From Ilyonectria destructans (taxonomy: Eukaryota > Ascomycota > Sordariomycetes > Hypocreales > Nectriaceae), in contig JAHEWK010000052.1 of assembly GCA_020740775.1 (NCBI GenBank), forward strand, positions 1 through 55,348: 55,348 bases of DNA. The letters run 5' to 3'. Both the position numbers and the translations under genes were made by a program. Shown piece by piece: positions 12,745-25,299 of this stretch. How positions within the stretch are numbered: position 1 is the stretch's first letter; every line of letters starts with the position of its first letter. A model generated the notes under the pieces. It worked only from the letters and a program-made list of their open reading frames with translations. It was not told where the DNA came from and ran no database searches.

Positions 12745-13409
12745 TAAAGAGAGAAACCGAACGCATTTCCATCCTATAATAGCTCTAATAAATACTCCAG
12801 AACGTTTCTAGGGTGTGGCTTGCCACAGCAGCTAATCCGAGCAAAAGAGGACGATTAGCTGTTGCAATGCTGTATGGTGATGCGTCCTACCGTCGTATAC
12901 CTAAGCAACCCAGCAATATAAATAAAGACGTATATTAATCTGTACCTAGCATCACAGCAATTTTTAAAATACAACAGAGTTAGTAAGATTGTGAAATTAA
13001 TTAAGGACTATAGTATGTTCACAACACAAATGAAATTATCCCAGTTTATAGTATCAGGTATTATCCACGCAAATAAATTACTGCTTTACCAGCTAATTTA
13101 GCAATACTGTAAGGTACCAGAGACAGTCTAAAGAAAAGTTACTATAAGCTGACTCTTTACTTCTTGAAAGTTATACTTAAAGTACACTTACCTGCAGCTT
13201 AGAAGTATAAGTAATTAGTACCTAAGTACTGTTTCTTTATAAATTAAATTAGAAAACTGAAAATTTTTACTATACCTAATTAGCTAGTTATATAGCTTTA
13301 ACTAAGTATAATAGTAAATCTGAGCTTTATAGTAGCCTGATATTATAGAACCTTCTTATTATTAAGATATAAAAGTAAGTTCTTAATTACCTAACTAACT
13401 TAAGCTTTA
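12745..13409. other. Transition into AT-rich DNA, no gene seen
   Basis: AT content rises to the right and words typical of RIP increase. No ORF or element boundary was recognised before the solo LTR at 13415. Confidence 0.4.
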
Positions 13410-13414
13410 GTAGC

Positions 13415-13673
13415 TGTTACAGGCTGAGGCCTGGGCTCGGGTTCCGGCTTTGCCGGAACCCAGCTAACTGAGAAGTGGGGCGACTTATCGGCGAAGTAGC
13501 GGCGAAGCCCGGACTTCGCCTATACCTTTACCTATCTTATTCTAGCGACTATATTACTATTTAGCAGTGAGGAAAGGGGCTTCCCTTCTTCTTCTTCTTC
13601 TCTTCTCTTTAGCTTTAGATAGATAATTCTATAGTAATAGCCTGTTAAATAAACTTCTGTCCAGCTCTTTATA
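13415..13673 (+). repeat. Solo LTR of the gypsy family (least mutated copy)
   Basis: A 259-bp inverted copy of the LTR at 14295, from TGTTACAGGCTGAGG to CAGCTCTTTATA. It is flanked by the 5-bp direct repeat GTAGC at 13410-13414 and 13674-13678. It keeps many GC words lost in the other copies (for example GGGCTCGGGTTCCGG), so it is the best guide to the ancestral LTR. Confidence 0.87.
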
Positions 13674-13678
13674 GTAGC

Positions 13679-14289
13679 AGTAAGTTTATATAATTTTAAA
13701 ATACTAATATTACTAATAATAAAGATATTTATATAATTTTTAGCTTTTAAGTAGTTTATTTACTTAATATAGCTTTAAGAGTTAAAAAGCTATTTAAGTA
13801 TAAATTTAATATTAGAAATAATACTAATAGTAAAGAAATAGATTTATATAATAATAATTCTAATTATATTATTAGAAGTATATAACTTAAAAATAGTATT
13901 ATTATTTTTAATAGTAATATTAATAATAGTTATATTAAAAATAAGCTTAATATTAAGTTTCTTAAGCTTTTTTTTAATAGCTTATTAAATACTAAGAATA
14001 ATAAGCTTAAAAAGAGAAAAATTATTAATATAAATAGAAATAACTTCTTTTTTATTATATTATAAATATTTAAAATTAAGCTTACTAGCTATCTTAAAGT
14101 TAGTAAGTCTACTACTAATAACTATAATAATTTTTATTTTTTTAATCTGCTTTTATAATAGAAAATCTTATATTTAATTTATTTAATAGTAGTAAAAGCT
14201 TTTTAAATTATTTTATTTTTAATATAAATATTAGTAGTAATAATAAGAGTATAGTAATTTATCTTATAGATATTACTAGTATTTAGCTT
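13679..14289. other. AT-rich RIP relic, unassigned
   Basis: Low-GC DNA rich in TAATA/TTAAG words with no ORF. It lies between a solo LTR and a full element and may be an older, unrecognisable insertion. Confidence 0.4.
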
Positions 14290-14294
14290 AATAT

Positions 14295-14552
14295 TATAAA
14301 GGGCTAAATAGAAGTTTATTTAATAGGCTATTACTATAGAATTATCTATTTAAAGCTAAAAAGAATAAAAAAAAAAGAAGAAAGAAACCCCTTTTCTTAC
14401 TGCTAAATAGTAATATAGTTACTAAAATAAGATAGATAAAGATATAGATAAAATCCAGACTTTACTGCTACTTTACCTATAAGTTACCCTACTTCTCAGT
14501 TAGCTGGATTCCAATAAAACTAGAATTTAAGCTTAGGCCTCAGCCTGTAATA
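14295..14552 (-). repeat. 3' LTR of the RIP-affected gypsy element
   Basis: A 258-bp direct repeat of 19531-19788, starting TATAAAGGGC and ending CAGCCTGTAATA on the plus strand. The terminal TG/CA have mutated to TA. It is heavily C-to-T/G-to-A mutated compared with 13415-13673. Confidence 0.85.
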
Positions 14553-17500
14553 TTACCTTTCTTTTTAATCTTTAGTAGTTTACTAGTATCTTACTGACGC
14601 CTTAAAGCTTTCTTACAGCCTGTCTGCTATTAAGATTAACCTATAATATCCTTTAAAATATTCTAATACTGCAGTATCAGCTAATACTGCTACTAGCTTC
14701 TATATTGAACTTATATAGCCTTACTATTATATTAAACCCTTTTATCTCTTACTATAGCCTTACTACTTAGTCCTTATATATAAGATTTCTTTAATTTCCT
14801 ACTTATTTCTACCTTTATTATTTTAAACTAATAGAGGTTAGAAATTATCTTACTATTATCCTAAAGTAGAGTCTTTTAGTACTCTATATAGTAAATTAAT
14901 ATAAAATTATAGATATATTGCCTTTAGTACTTTAAGCTTTATAATATAAAAGCTTAAAATCTTTATTACTATATATTTATAATATAGCTAATTAAGCTTT
15001 TTATAAGGTCTTAGCAAGTAATAGTTATCTATTACTAGCTATATCTTATTCTCTATCTTAAATCTTTTAGAGGGATATTACTATATATTTACTATATATT
15101 TATTTTTCTACTATATAGCTGTTACTGCTATTTAAATATACTTAATAACCTTATACTCTCTCTACCAGCTTATCTACTATTACTATAATATTATCTACTG
15201 GCTTTCCTACTTCTTTAACTACTATAAAGAAGTCTATATTATAGCTATATTATATATAGAAGGAGCTTATCTTAATTACTATATTCTTATAGTTATTTAA
15301 TACTAACTATACTATTAGTAATTAGTCTTCTTAATCTATTTAAAGATATAAGATATAGACTTATAGATAGATTTTAATTTTTTAGTTAGTTCTCTTTAGT
15401 CTGCTATCTATTTAGGGATAATAGGCAGTATTTAGTTACTATTAAATACCTACTAGTTTATAGAATTATTATTAGAACCTACTAATTTAGTTACTTTCTT
15501 TATTACTTATAATAAACTGAGGTATTTTATAAAACTAAAAGTAGCAGCTAAGAAATTACAATATATATACTTCTGCCTTCTTTACTATCTATTACCTTTA
15601 GTATTATAGCCCTTATAAGTTAGTTTTAAATAATCTATAGATATCTTACTGCTTTTTTACCAGTTAGTAGAAAGTTTATAATAAAGTTTATTATAAGATA
15701 ACTATATAGTCTCTTAGGAATTAGTAATAGCTTTAAGAGCCTCTTTTTTATCTGCCTTTAGATATACTTTCTTCTGTATATATTATAATTATATAGATAG
15801 TAGTAAACTAATTATAATTACTCTAACTAAAAGAACCTTCTACTTATAATAGATAGTATTATATTATAACTTAGGTATTCTATAACTATAGAATTATAAA
15901 ATAGTTAGATAAGATATATTTATAGTATTTCTCTATTAATTTTACTATTAGTAAGCTTCTTTTTTATCTTTAGAACCTAAAAGTAATTTTAAAAGGTTAA
16001 GTAATTTCTCTTATTAATATAGTACTTTAAGATTTATAATTATAGCTTAAATATAGTAGGAAAGCTTTTAGCTTTCTGCTATACTATAAGATATACCCCT
16101 TAGTATATTTTATCCTTTTAGGCTATATAATACTATAAGTCTTATAGAAAGATATCCTTAAGTATCTCTATTTATAGTAGTAGAAATATTACTAGCTTAA
16201 GTCTATTTAGCTATAACCTCTTGTTTTTAAGTTATTTTTTTATCTCTTTAGAAATTACTTTTTTTAAAATAAGTTAAAATATTTTACTCTTCTTCTATTT
16301 ATTATCTGCTTTAGTAGGTATATCTTACTTATAGTAAGATAGTATATTAGATATTACTATCTTACTATTAGATTAATATTTAATTATAAAATTTAAGTAA
16401 TATAGATTTAATATCTAGTAGCTTTAATACTCTAAAAGCTTTCTTTAGATTATAAAATACTTTAGATTTTAGTAATCAGTAAGAATTATAAAGCTCTTAT
16501 AGTTCTTTAGGTATATATTCTAGATATATAAGCAGCTAATTACTATTAGTATCTTCTTATTATAAATAGAGTAATTATATTTATACTTATTAAGTTACTT
16601 TAAGTAATAAGTAACTACTTAATAATATTTCTATTTATTCTTCTATAAGAGGACTTCTTTTAATACTGCCTTTAAATAGTTAAACTCTATAAAGATAATT
16701 TTATTTAGATTTCAGTCTTATAGAATAAATACTTTATAGAAGTAGTATTTAAGCTTCTTAAATACTATATTCTTATTAGTACTTTAGTAGAATCTAACTT
16801 TCTTTTTAGTTAGAGCTAATAGTAGTTTTATAATAGCTAAATAATCCGGAATAAAAATATAGTAGTAATTTATAAAGTTAAAATAGCTTTATACTCTTTT
16901 TACTATTATAGGTACTACCTACTTATAGATAGCTTATTACTTCTTAAAATTATAGATAATACCTTTTTTAATCTTTATAATAAATTCTAAGTATTTAATA
17001 CTTATTATTAAGAATTTATATTTTTAGAGGTTTAAATATAGTCTAGTAGCTAATAGTATATTTAATACTTATTAAATCTTTACTTTATAGTCTTTTAATA
17101 TTCTACTTAAGAAGATAAGAATATTATCTATATATATAGTAATAAAGTTATCTAAGTAGTACTATAAAACTCTATTAATATATTACTAGAAGGTTATTAA
17201 TATCCTACTGAAACTAAATAGATATACTAGCTACTTAAATAACCTATAATATATATAGAAGGCTATATATTCTTTATACTCTTTCTTTATATAAATCTTA
17301 TTAAAGGCAGCTACTATATTAAGCTTAATAAATTACTTTATTTTTACTAATAGGCTAAGTATCTTTAAGATTAAAAGTAAAAAGTAGTAATTTTACTTTA
17401 AGATTATATTAAGAGCTTAATAGTTATAATAGAAGTATAGTCCCCCTTTAGGCTTTTTAATAAATAATATTAAAATTACTGCTAAAGAGCTACTAATTTA

Positions 17501-19530
17501 AATAAACTCTTTATTAAAGAGGTTTCTTAGGGTCTTCTATAAGATAAGTAATTCCTCTTTTATTATACTATATAAAAAGCCCTATAGTAGTTTAGATTTT
17601 TATTTCTTACTATCTAGCTATAAGTTTATCTTATAGTTAATATTAAATTAATAGAAGAGTAGCTAATTAGCCTTCTTTAGTAAGAATAGCTTTTTAAATT
17701 CCCTAAGAAGCTTCTTTAGTATAAAGTCCTTAGGCTAAATATCTCTTTTTAGTTATAGAGCTTTTTTAATATTAGCTAAACTAACTGTAAATAGTAATTC
17801 TACTACTCTCTTATAGTATCTTTAAAGGTATCTTCTTTTTACTCTAAATATAGCTGCAGAAATAAGCTATCTATAATAAATTATCTTAATTCTTTTTAGT
17901 TTCTACTTAAAGGCTAATTATATATTAATACCAGCTAGTCTATAGTGGATTTACTATATCTTTATATTATATATAATACTATTTACTTTAAATTAAGATT
18001 TCCTAAGAAATATATCTTATTTAAGCTTAAATATAATATATATATAAATTCTTTTCTTAAATTCTTTAATTTTAATTAAGAATACTATAACTCCCTTAGT
18101 AGTTAGTAGTAATATCCCTTTAGAAAAGCTATTAAGCTTTTTTTCTTTTTTATCTATTAATAGAATATATAATCTTTTAATTAAATTCTTATTAATAGTA
18201 ATATAATAATTATATCCTATATTAAGTAAGACTATAGTAATATTCTTACTATTTACTCTAATAGTAATAACTACTAGCTTACTGCTTATATACTATTTAA
18301 AAATAGTCTATTTACTAAATTCCTTCTTTATTAGCTTTAGGGTATATTTTTATATTAAAGCTACTTATTTCTTAAGTTATTATTATTACTTAACTATAAG
18401 ATTAAGACTTTCTTACTATTTTTCTTAAGTATAATAGCAACTTTAATAATCTTTTTCTTCTTCTTAAAGCAGTTTACTTTAAAATACTCTATCTTTTTAT
18501 ACTGGAAATAATAGTAAGTTTCTACTTGGAATTTTTTATTACTAGACTGTATTATACTGCTATTTTATTAAGCTTTTATTGGTTTTTTATTTTTATATCA
18601 GTTAGTAATATAATTAATTCCTTCTATTTTAATATTATCTTTATAATTCTTTTTATTTATTAATAGTTTATAGTAGGATTATTAATATTTATTTCTTATT
18701 AATTACTTATTAAGTTATTTAATCTTCTAAGTAACTTTTTATACTATTTTTAATTATTTACTATAGACTATAAATAAGAATATTATTACTAGTATATATA
18801 CTAGCTATAAGTTAATTACTCTCTTAAGGAAGAATATCTTAATTTAATTATTCTAATTAAATTCTTTAGATTTAGCTAGTAGTTATTTAAATTTAGATAG
18901 AAAGAATATAAATATTTAGTCTTCTTACTGCTTAAGACTTTACAGTAAAACTGCTATCTTTCTTATTCTATTATAGTTTTTATACTATTAATTAAGATAA
19001 TTTATAAATACTATTAGTATATAGATATATTTTAGCTCTATCTCTATATAGAAGATATAAATTAGCTATTAAAAGTCTATACCTAAATATTTATTAATTA
19101 GATATTATAACTTATAATTATTATTAAAGAAATAGAAATTAAATAACAGCTTATTATATATCTGCTACTACTATACTGAATATTTACTATATTTTCCTAA
19201 GAACTTTAGTAGGTTAGATAGTAGCTTTCTTTAGGTAACTTATTAAGGTAGTTTCTATAGTAGTAATAGTATTAATATAGAGGTTATTTCTTTAGTTATT
19301 AGAATAGTTAACAGTATAGATACTATTAGCTCTAACGGTATTTAATCTTAATAATCTTATAGCTTATTTATTAGGGATACTACCTGCTTTTATAGTAGCT
19401 TTAGGCTTATATTAATTACCTTCTAGATTATCTAGGTAATAGTAGGCTCTATATATTCCTCTATAGTAAACTTCTTATAAGTACTCTATATAGAAGCTTT
19501 AAGGCTATTAGTAGGTTTAAGCTTTAAATA
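14553..19530 (-). pseudogene. Gypsy gag-pol remains
   Basis: On the minus strand a YxxDNFITIYIDNILIF-like RT block is readable at about 17105-17170. A knuckle-like YYYFQYKKIEYFKVNC block is readable near 18470-18520, in which Cys and His have become Tyr. Stops interrupt every frame. The order places gag toward 19.5 kb and the 3' end toward 14.5 kb. I did not resolve protease, RNase H or integrase. Confidence 0.7.
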
Positions 19531-19788
19531 TATAAAGAGCTAGATAGAAGTTTATTTAATAGGCTATTACTATAAAATTATCTATTTAAAGCTAAAAAGA
19601 AGAGAAAAAAAAGAAAAAAGAAATCCCTTTTCTTACTACTAAATAGTAATATAGTTACTAGAATAAAATAGATAAAGGTATAAATAAAGTTTAGGCTTTA
19701 CTGCTACTTTATCTATAAGTTGCCCCACTTTTCAGTTAGTTAGATTCCAGTAAAGCTAAAACTCAAGCTTAGGCCTCAGCCTGTAATA
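19531..19788 (-). repeat. 5' LTR of the RIP-affected gypsy element
   Basis: A 258-bp direct repeat of 14295-14552, followed on the right by the target duplication AATAT. Confidence 0.85.
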
Positions 19789-19793
19789 AATAT

Positions 19794-21653
19794 TAATAAT
19801 ATTAAAAGTAAAATAAAAAAAAAAAAGCTTTTTTTAAAATAAATTTAAATTTAATTAGAAAATAGTTAGTAAAAGTAAAAGCTAGAAAAATTAAGATTTT
19901 TACTTTATTAATTTAGCTAGAAATAATAGCTTAAAGTATAATAATAAGCTAATAAAAATCTAAGATAAAGCTAATAAGAATAATCTTAAAATTATTACAG
20001 TTAAAAATAGTATTAACTATTATTTAATAGATAATAAATATAATAGTAGAGCTAGTATTAAAAATAATAATAGTTTTAAAATTTAAAGTAATTATAATAA
20101 AAATTGTAATTTAAAATATTTAGTAGTAATATAAATAATAGAAAGTTTAAGAATTTAAAAAAAAAATAAGTTTATTAATTTTTAAAAGTTTAGTTAGAAA
20201 CTCTAAGTTTTAAATAAATAAGTTAAATATATATTAAGTATTTAAGAATATATTAATAGAAAAAAGAGTCTAGTAAAATAAAAAAGCTTTTTTTTTATAT
20301 TAGTATATATAGGCTTAGAAGTGTAACCTATTTAAATAGCTATATTTAAAACCTACTTATCCTCTACTTTACTTAACTTACTAAATTAAGCTAATTTACT
20401 ATCTTACTTTATAAGTATAAAAGGCCTTTTCTTTTATTTAGAGTTTATTATAATATATAGAAGTAAAGTTATATTAGTATAAACCTGTATATTATTCCCA
20501 ATTTATAAGCCTAAAAGTAGTATAACAGCTTAATAATAGAGACTTTTAGAAGAGTAGAGGGAAGTAGTAGAAATAGGTTACTAGCAGAATTTAAGAATTA
20601 AAAGGGGGGGCAGTCCAGCTAGAATCCCTATTATACTAATTATTAGTTAGTTATACTAACTGGTTTAAGAGCTAAATTAAAAGCCTATAAATAACTAGAG
20701 GAGGAATACAGTTCTTATATTACTGGGTTAAGATTAAGTAGTTTTATCTACCTTATATAATATACTGTCCTCTATAAGTCTATAGGACCTTCTTAATAGT
20801 CTCCTTAATAACAAAGTTAAGGTCCTCTAGGTCGATATAAAGCTTCTTTATATTGCTAACCTTCTATTTAGTTTAGCAGCCATAGCAAATCGACTAACGA
20901 GTAATAAAGCAGGAAGTTAATAAGGCTTTAAGTGTGTGCCGGTAAAAAGCCTTTAGTGTGAATGGGAGTGGGTTAGTTTGGGAGATAGACGGAACTGAAA
21001 GCCATTATACTCTCAGACGTCTGGGCGCTCCTTCTTAATCTACATGCCATTTCGGGAGTAGAGCTGCTATACTGACGTAGCATACCAGCGACGGCGGACA
21101 ACTGCGTAGTCCATGCACCCGTAACTCGGCTAGCCTGTAAGAATTGGCCTCATCGTACAGAGGCAGAGGCATTGACTGCATTGGTGAGCCAACATTCCCA
21201 GAAGGTATCGAACCAGAGGGGGTAGGATGTCGGATGTGAGATGGCCGATGACCGATGAGGTTGATTACCTAGGTACCGGAAGCTGACTGGTTGTGAAGCC
21301 GTCTAGTCTGGGTTAACCTTGCACTTGCCGACCGCACGGACCCAGAGATCATTTCCGCAGAGCGGAGGCGGAATTCACGTCCCACAAATATCTTCTGCCG
21401 CGACAAGCGGATGCAAAATGCTCCCGTGTGCCGTATAGGGTAATCTAAGCCTGGGCGCGAGAAAGACCGATTCGACGAAGAGAGACACGTCGGAGGCCTC
21501 CAAACTACTGCCTGAGGGTGGCTTGTTTGCGACGCCCCATCAGCATCTGGACTGAGCACCCATGTTTGTCTACAGCTCTGTGATTTCTAAGCTTTTGTGA
21601 GAGGCCGAGCGTCAGAAGAACGGCAGTAATTGCAATTACGATGGACGATGAAG
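19794..21653. other. AT-rich DNA to about 20.9 kb, then GC-normal upstream region
   Basis: 19794-20900 is AT-rich relic DNA with no assignable element. 20930-21650 has normal composition and is the upstream region of the gene at 21786. Open frames here (for example 21269-21559 minus) have no recognisable domain and look like chance ORFs. Confidence 0.4.
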
Positions 21654-21660
21654 TATATAT
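21654..21660 (+). promoter_or_regulatory. Candidate TATA box for the SMP-30-like gene
   Basis: TATATAT lies about 126 bp upstream of ATG 21786. It also lies downstream of an in-frame ATG at 21630, which argues that 21630 is not the real start. Confidence 0.4.
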
Positions 21661-21785
21661 TGCCGTCCTGTGTCAAAGACAAACGTGAGACTAAAAAACT
21701 CGCTCAACAGCTTCCTCTTGACTTAATCCTCAACTTGCTAGTTTTTGAACCCGATTTCAATCACATTTTTATCTCATCAGCGACC

Positions 21786-22850
21786 ATGCTCGTGCCAAAG
21801 TTCTTTCTTCGGGCCCTGAGCTTGACAAGCCTCCTTCCCGGCTTGCTTGCCTCGGCTAGTCGTCACACTCCCCCTTCTGCAGAGCTTGTCGATGATTACC
21901 CCCTCACCGTCATCCACGAGTTTCCGAACCCGACATGGCTAGAGAACATTGCTGTCCGTCAAAGCGGCCAGCTTCTCGTCACGTCCTTGACCCATCCTCG
22001 CCTGTATCAGGTCGACCCTTCCGGAGCATATCCGCCTGTCCTTGTCGCAGACATCGCTGGTGCAGACGGGCTTCTGGGGATCGCTGAGCTGGAGCGAGAC
22101 GTTTTCTACGTCATTGCTGGAAACCTAACCGCGACCGCCGCCACGGCCTCCACCACGGCCGGCACGTTTCAGTCCAAGATTTGGAAAGTCGACATCAGGC
22201 GCTTCTGCGTCACCAAGAACGGAAGAGTGTCTCGGCCCGCTCGAGTCTCGCTGGTTGCGGATTTGCCAGACACACAATTCCTCAACGGGATGTGTCGACT
22301 GTCTCCCACGAACAATTCAATCCTTCTTCTGTCTGACTCGGTGGCCGGCAGTGTCATACGTCTCAATGTCAAGACGGGGACTTACTCGACTGTCATCCAG
22401 GACCCGACCATGTCGTTACCAGCAGGCGCTGCTGTAGCTATCAATGGGATCCATATCCACGGCTCTGATTTGTATTACACGAATCTCGCCGCGGGGACTT
22501 TTGTCAAGATGCCCATCTCTCTGGTGGACGGGAAGCAGGTTGGATCTGCAGCTGTCATCTTCAACGACACTAGAGGAGACGACTTCATTTTGTCAAAGAA
22601 TGGACGTACGGCTTGGATTACGACGAATTCAGAGAACACTCTTCTTCAAGTCGACATTCAGTCACGCACAGGACGTGTGGTCGCTGGCAGTCTCAACAGT
22701 ACAGATCTAGCCGTAAGCACAGCTGTAGCGTTCGGCAGGACTCGCACCGACAGCAACAGTCTCTATGTTGTGACCACTGGAGGTATAGAGGCTGCCGTTG
22801 GTGGTCTTGGCATTACAGGAGGCAGAGTTATCAGAATTGATCTATTGTAA
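21786..22850 (+). CDS. Secreted SMP-30/gluconolactonase-like beta-propeller protein
   Basis: A single exon of 354 aa. The start at 21786 is preferred over the longer in-frame 21630 because it begins a clear signal peptide (MLVPKFFLRALSLTSLLPGLLASA by position; hydrophobic residues about 5-24, Ala-Ser cleavage region) and sits downstream of the TATA-like box. The mature part has repeated propeller strands: GQLLVTSLTHPRLYQVDP, LNGMCRLSPTNNSILLLSD, SGSVIRLNVKTGTY-like, NGIHIHGSDLYYTN and NSLYVVTTGG. Asn and Asp in LNGM and NGIH fit the metal-site region of SMP-30-type lactonases. It is probably an extracellular lactonase-type hydrolase or a non-catalytic propeller; substrate is unknown. It is alone in a GC-normal island between RIP tracts, with no operon-like partner. 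Confidence 0.8.
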   Translation: MLVPKFFLRALSLTSLLPGLLASASRHTPPSAELVDDYPLTVIHEFPNPTWLENIAVRQSGQLLVTSLTHPRLYQVDPSGAYPPVLVADIAGADGLLGIAELERDVFYVIAGNLTATAATASTTAGTFQSKIWKVDIRRFCVTKNGRVSRPARVSLVADLPDTQFLNGMCRLSPTNNSILLLSDSVAGSVIRLNVKTGTYSTVIQDPTMSLPAGAAVAINGIHIHGSDLYYTNLAAGTFVKMPISLVDGKQVGSAAVIFNDTRGDDFILSKNGRTAWITTNSENTLLQVDIQSRTGRVVAGSLNSTDLAVSTAVAFGRTRTDSNSLYVVTTGGIEAAVGGLGITGGRVIRIDLL

Positions 22851-23238
22851 GATACTGCTTTGAGAGTGTTTTGCTTCTAATTGCCTGCAGCTAAATACAG
22901 GTAATATAAGGTTACCAGTTAGGTTATAAAGTAAGCTGCCTGCTAACCTTTTATAAGATTAGTTTAAAAATACTATATTAGCTGGGAAATTATATATTAC
23001 TCTTCTTAGTATAAAATATCTATTATTAAATTTATATTTTACTTTTAGCTTTTAAATATAAATTCTATTAATATTAAGACTTTTAATAATATATATTTAA
23101 AAAGAAAGCTAGAAATTTAATAATTAAAAAAGAAATTAATAATAAAAATAATAGTATAATAAGCTTAAAATTTAAGTTTAAAATAATAGTAACTTAAAAA
23201 TCTTTTAATATAATTAGATAAATTTCTATTAATATATA
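22851..23238. other. 3' flank and AT-rich DNA, nothing recognised
   Basis: Composition falls to AT-rich within about 60 bp of the stop codon. No terminator-like or coding signal was seen. Confidence 0.4.
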
Positions 23239-23339
23239 TAATAAGTATATATACTATCTAAAAATATATACCACTTTTTCTATAACTATAATATATAAAT
23301 TGCTATAAAAATACAATAAATTAATTAATTAATTAAAAT

Positions 23340-24744
23340 TACTTACTATATTCTTCTCCAGATATCTTAATTACTACCTAATATATTCTTATATTATATT
23401 TAGGCTTACTGTATATTCTATAGCGCTAAATACCCAGTCTAACTAATCTTTCTTAACTACTACTTCTTAATAATTCCGCAACTACCTATATATTAATATC
23501 TATCTGATTAATTACTTATCTTACTTTCTCTACTGTTATTATCCCTTTTTTCTATAGCTAGATTCTTTTTACTTTCTAGTGCCTACTTAATATCTTATTT
23601 ACCTATTAAAGATCTTATATCTCAGCTCTTAATAATACTATCTTATATATATTTATTTTAACTGCCTTAGTATTAGATTTTATAGCTTCTATAATTAACT
23701 TTAAAGAGCTACTAAATATCTTCTAATTTATCTTTTAAGATATTTAAATTAAGATTCAGCCTTAAGTACTATCTTTAGAATCTTTAAAACCTAAGGAGTT
23801 AAAAGCTTAGCCTCCTTCTTAACTGGTATTAAGGTTTATAGCTGTATATTAAGCTTTAAAATTATACTTTCTAAATTAAAAGAGATAAATCCAGCCCCTC
23901 TAAAAGATAACCTAATATTTTATTCTATTATAGTAGCTTAATAAGCAGTATAAAAAGCCGGAAAGAACTTAATCTTTAAAATATAAGTTATAAAGTATCT
24001 AATTAGATACTCTATTTCTCAACTATAAGTATTTTTCAGCAGGCTAAAGTATCTAATATTAAGAGGCTGAAGTAAATAAGATAAATAAGGTAGTATATAG
24101 AGTATACTAATCTAGTTCTTCTTATAATATCTCTTAAAGTTAATAGAATAATAGCTTTTATACCTATTAAGGATAAAAAGATAATAGTAACTAATTAATT
24201 ACTTAATTATATACTAATTAAAATACTTTAGCTACTTAAGGTCTATCTTATTATTAGTCCAGCTATTTTAGGAGGTTATAATAGCCTAATTACTTAAGAG
24301 GTTACTATTATAGTACCAGTTAGTAAGGTAATATTAGCCTATATCTATAATAAATAGCTAGATTGCCCAGCTTTCTATATTAATTACCTGAATTACTGTA
24401 ATCTATTTCTAACTTTTAAGCTATACTGATTTTAATTATCTATATCTTTCTAAATCTATAATAACTATTCCACTTATAATTATATCTATAAGAAAGCCAG
24501 TTTTATTAAACTTATAGATATTATCTAATTAGATATTATATTTTGCAATTATATTTACTATAAATTTAAATTAATTATAAATAATAGTTAGATCTTTATA
24601 TTTAGCTCTTTAGTAGTTATATTTATAAAAAATATATATCTTTAGCTTATAGTATTATATAATAAAATTATAAGCTTAGTACTTACTAATAAATAGTATA
24701 TTACAGTTAGTAAGTAGTTAGTTAGCTATTTCTTTAATAGTATA
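23340..24744 (-). pseudogene. Fot1/pogo transposase (DDE_1) remains, C-terminal part
   Basis: The minus strand reads ITS*NSWTNNKIDLK near 24255-24290, matching the conserved ITSxNGWTNNxxGLEWL block of Fot1/pogo transposases. Downstream is a YLLQPLNIRYFSLLKNTY block near 24050, the usual SYLLQPLDVxxFxPLK region. The N-terminal DNA-binding part continues beyond the chromovirus, at about 33205-33450. Stops at Gln/Trp positions and D-to-N changes point to RIP. Confidence 0.72.
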
Positions 24745-25186
24745 TGTAACGGTCGTGTTCTCTGGACTGCCGTATACGTGGTATAGGGTAGGCGAGAGAC
24801 GGGTTGCTGGTGGATAAACCGTAGGTTTATGTTAGCAGATCGGTTAGGGCGTCACTTACTGGGTAAATGTTACGTCTGGTAATAGTCAAGCACCGTGATG
24901 CGTAGCGAGTCAAGGTGATTGAGGTAACCAAGTTGTATTGATAGCTGAGGTAGCTAAGAGTCTAGGAAAGTGCTAATGAACGTGTGTCTATATACTAGAA
25001 TGATAGGTGAGGCTCACGGCGGTGAGCCTTGGAATCGCAGGTGAGCCGGAGAGGCTCACGCGTGAGCCGTAGAGGCTCACGGGTGAGTCCTTTAGTACGG
25101 CGTGAGCCGCAGTGAGGTGTATTTGATTGGGGGAAATTTGTGGGGTGCACGTGACGCCAGGCGTCTACGCGGCACGGGTCGTAACA
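24745..25186 (-). repeat. 3' LTR of the chromovirus
   Basis: 442 bp, TGTAACGG...GTCGTAACA on the plus strand, identical by eye to 32758-33199. It sits directly upstream of the antisense gene and so could supply that gene's promoter. Confidence 0.95.
25010..25115. repeat. GGCTCAC/GTGAGCC repeat cluster in the LTR
   Basis: At least seven copies of GGCTCAC or its complement GTGAGCC occur in about 100 bp, several arranged as palindromes such as GAGGCTCACGCGTGAGCC. The same cluster lies in the other LTR at 33023-33128. In the element's sense direction it is upstream of the TATA-like box, so it behaves like a U3 enhancer. Its binding factor is unknown. Confidence 0.7.
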
Positions 25187-25299
25187 CGATGTCTCCCCTC
25201 CGTTGGTCCTTGTCCCCAAGGCCAGCTACCAGGCCTGTTTCAAATTTCCTTCGTGCGTTCGCACTTAGTCCTGTATTCCCCTCATGGTTTGCTGACGAC

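Larger units (their letters stand above)
14295..19788 (-). mobile_element. RIP-inactivated Ty3/gypsy retrotransposon
   Basis: Two 258-bp LTRs (14295-14552 and 19531-19788) bound a 5.5-kb element with the 5-bp target duplication AATAT at 14290-14294 and 19789-19793. Coding orientation is minus: a degraded gag knuckle near 18500 lies upstream of an RT active site near 17120 (YIDNILIF, from YxDDILIF). A purine-rich stretch next to the 3' LTR (14553-14572, minus strand) fits a polypurine tract. The interior is AT-saturated with stops everywhere. I could not identify a convincing primer site next to 19531. Confidence 0.85.

Noticed and set aside
21269..21559. A 96-codon minus-strand ORF upstream of the SMP-30-like gene
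   Set aside because: No recognisable domain, no start context, and composition typical of a chance ORF in GC-normal DNA.
21630..21785. A 52-codon N-terminal extension of the SMP-30-like protein
   Set aside because: It would bury the signal peptide and place the TATA-like box inside the coding region.
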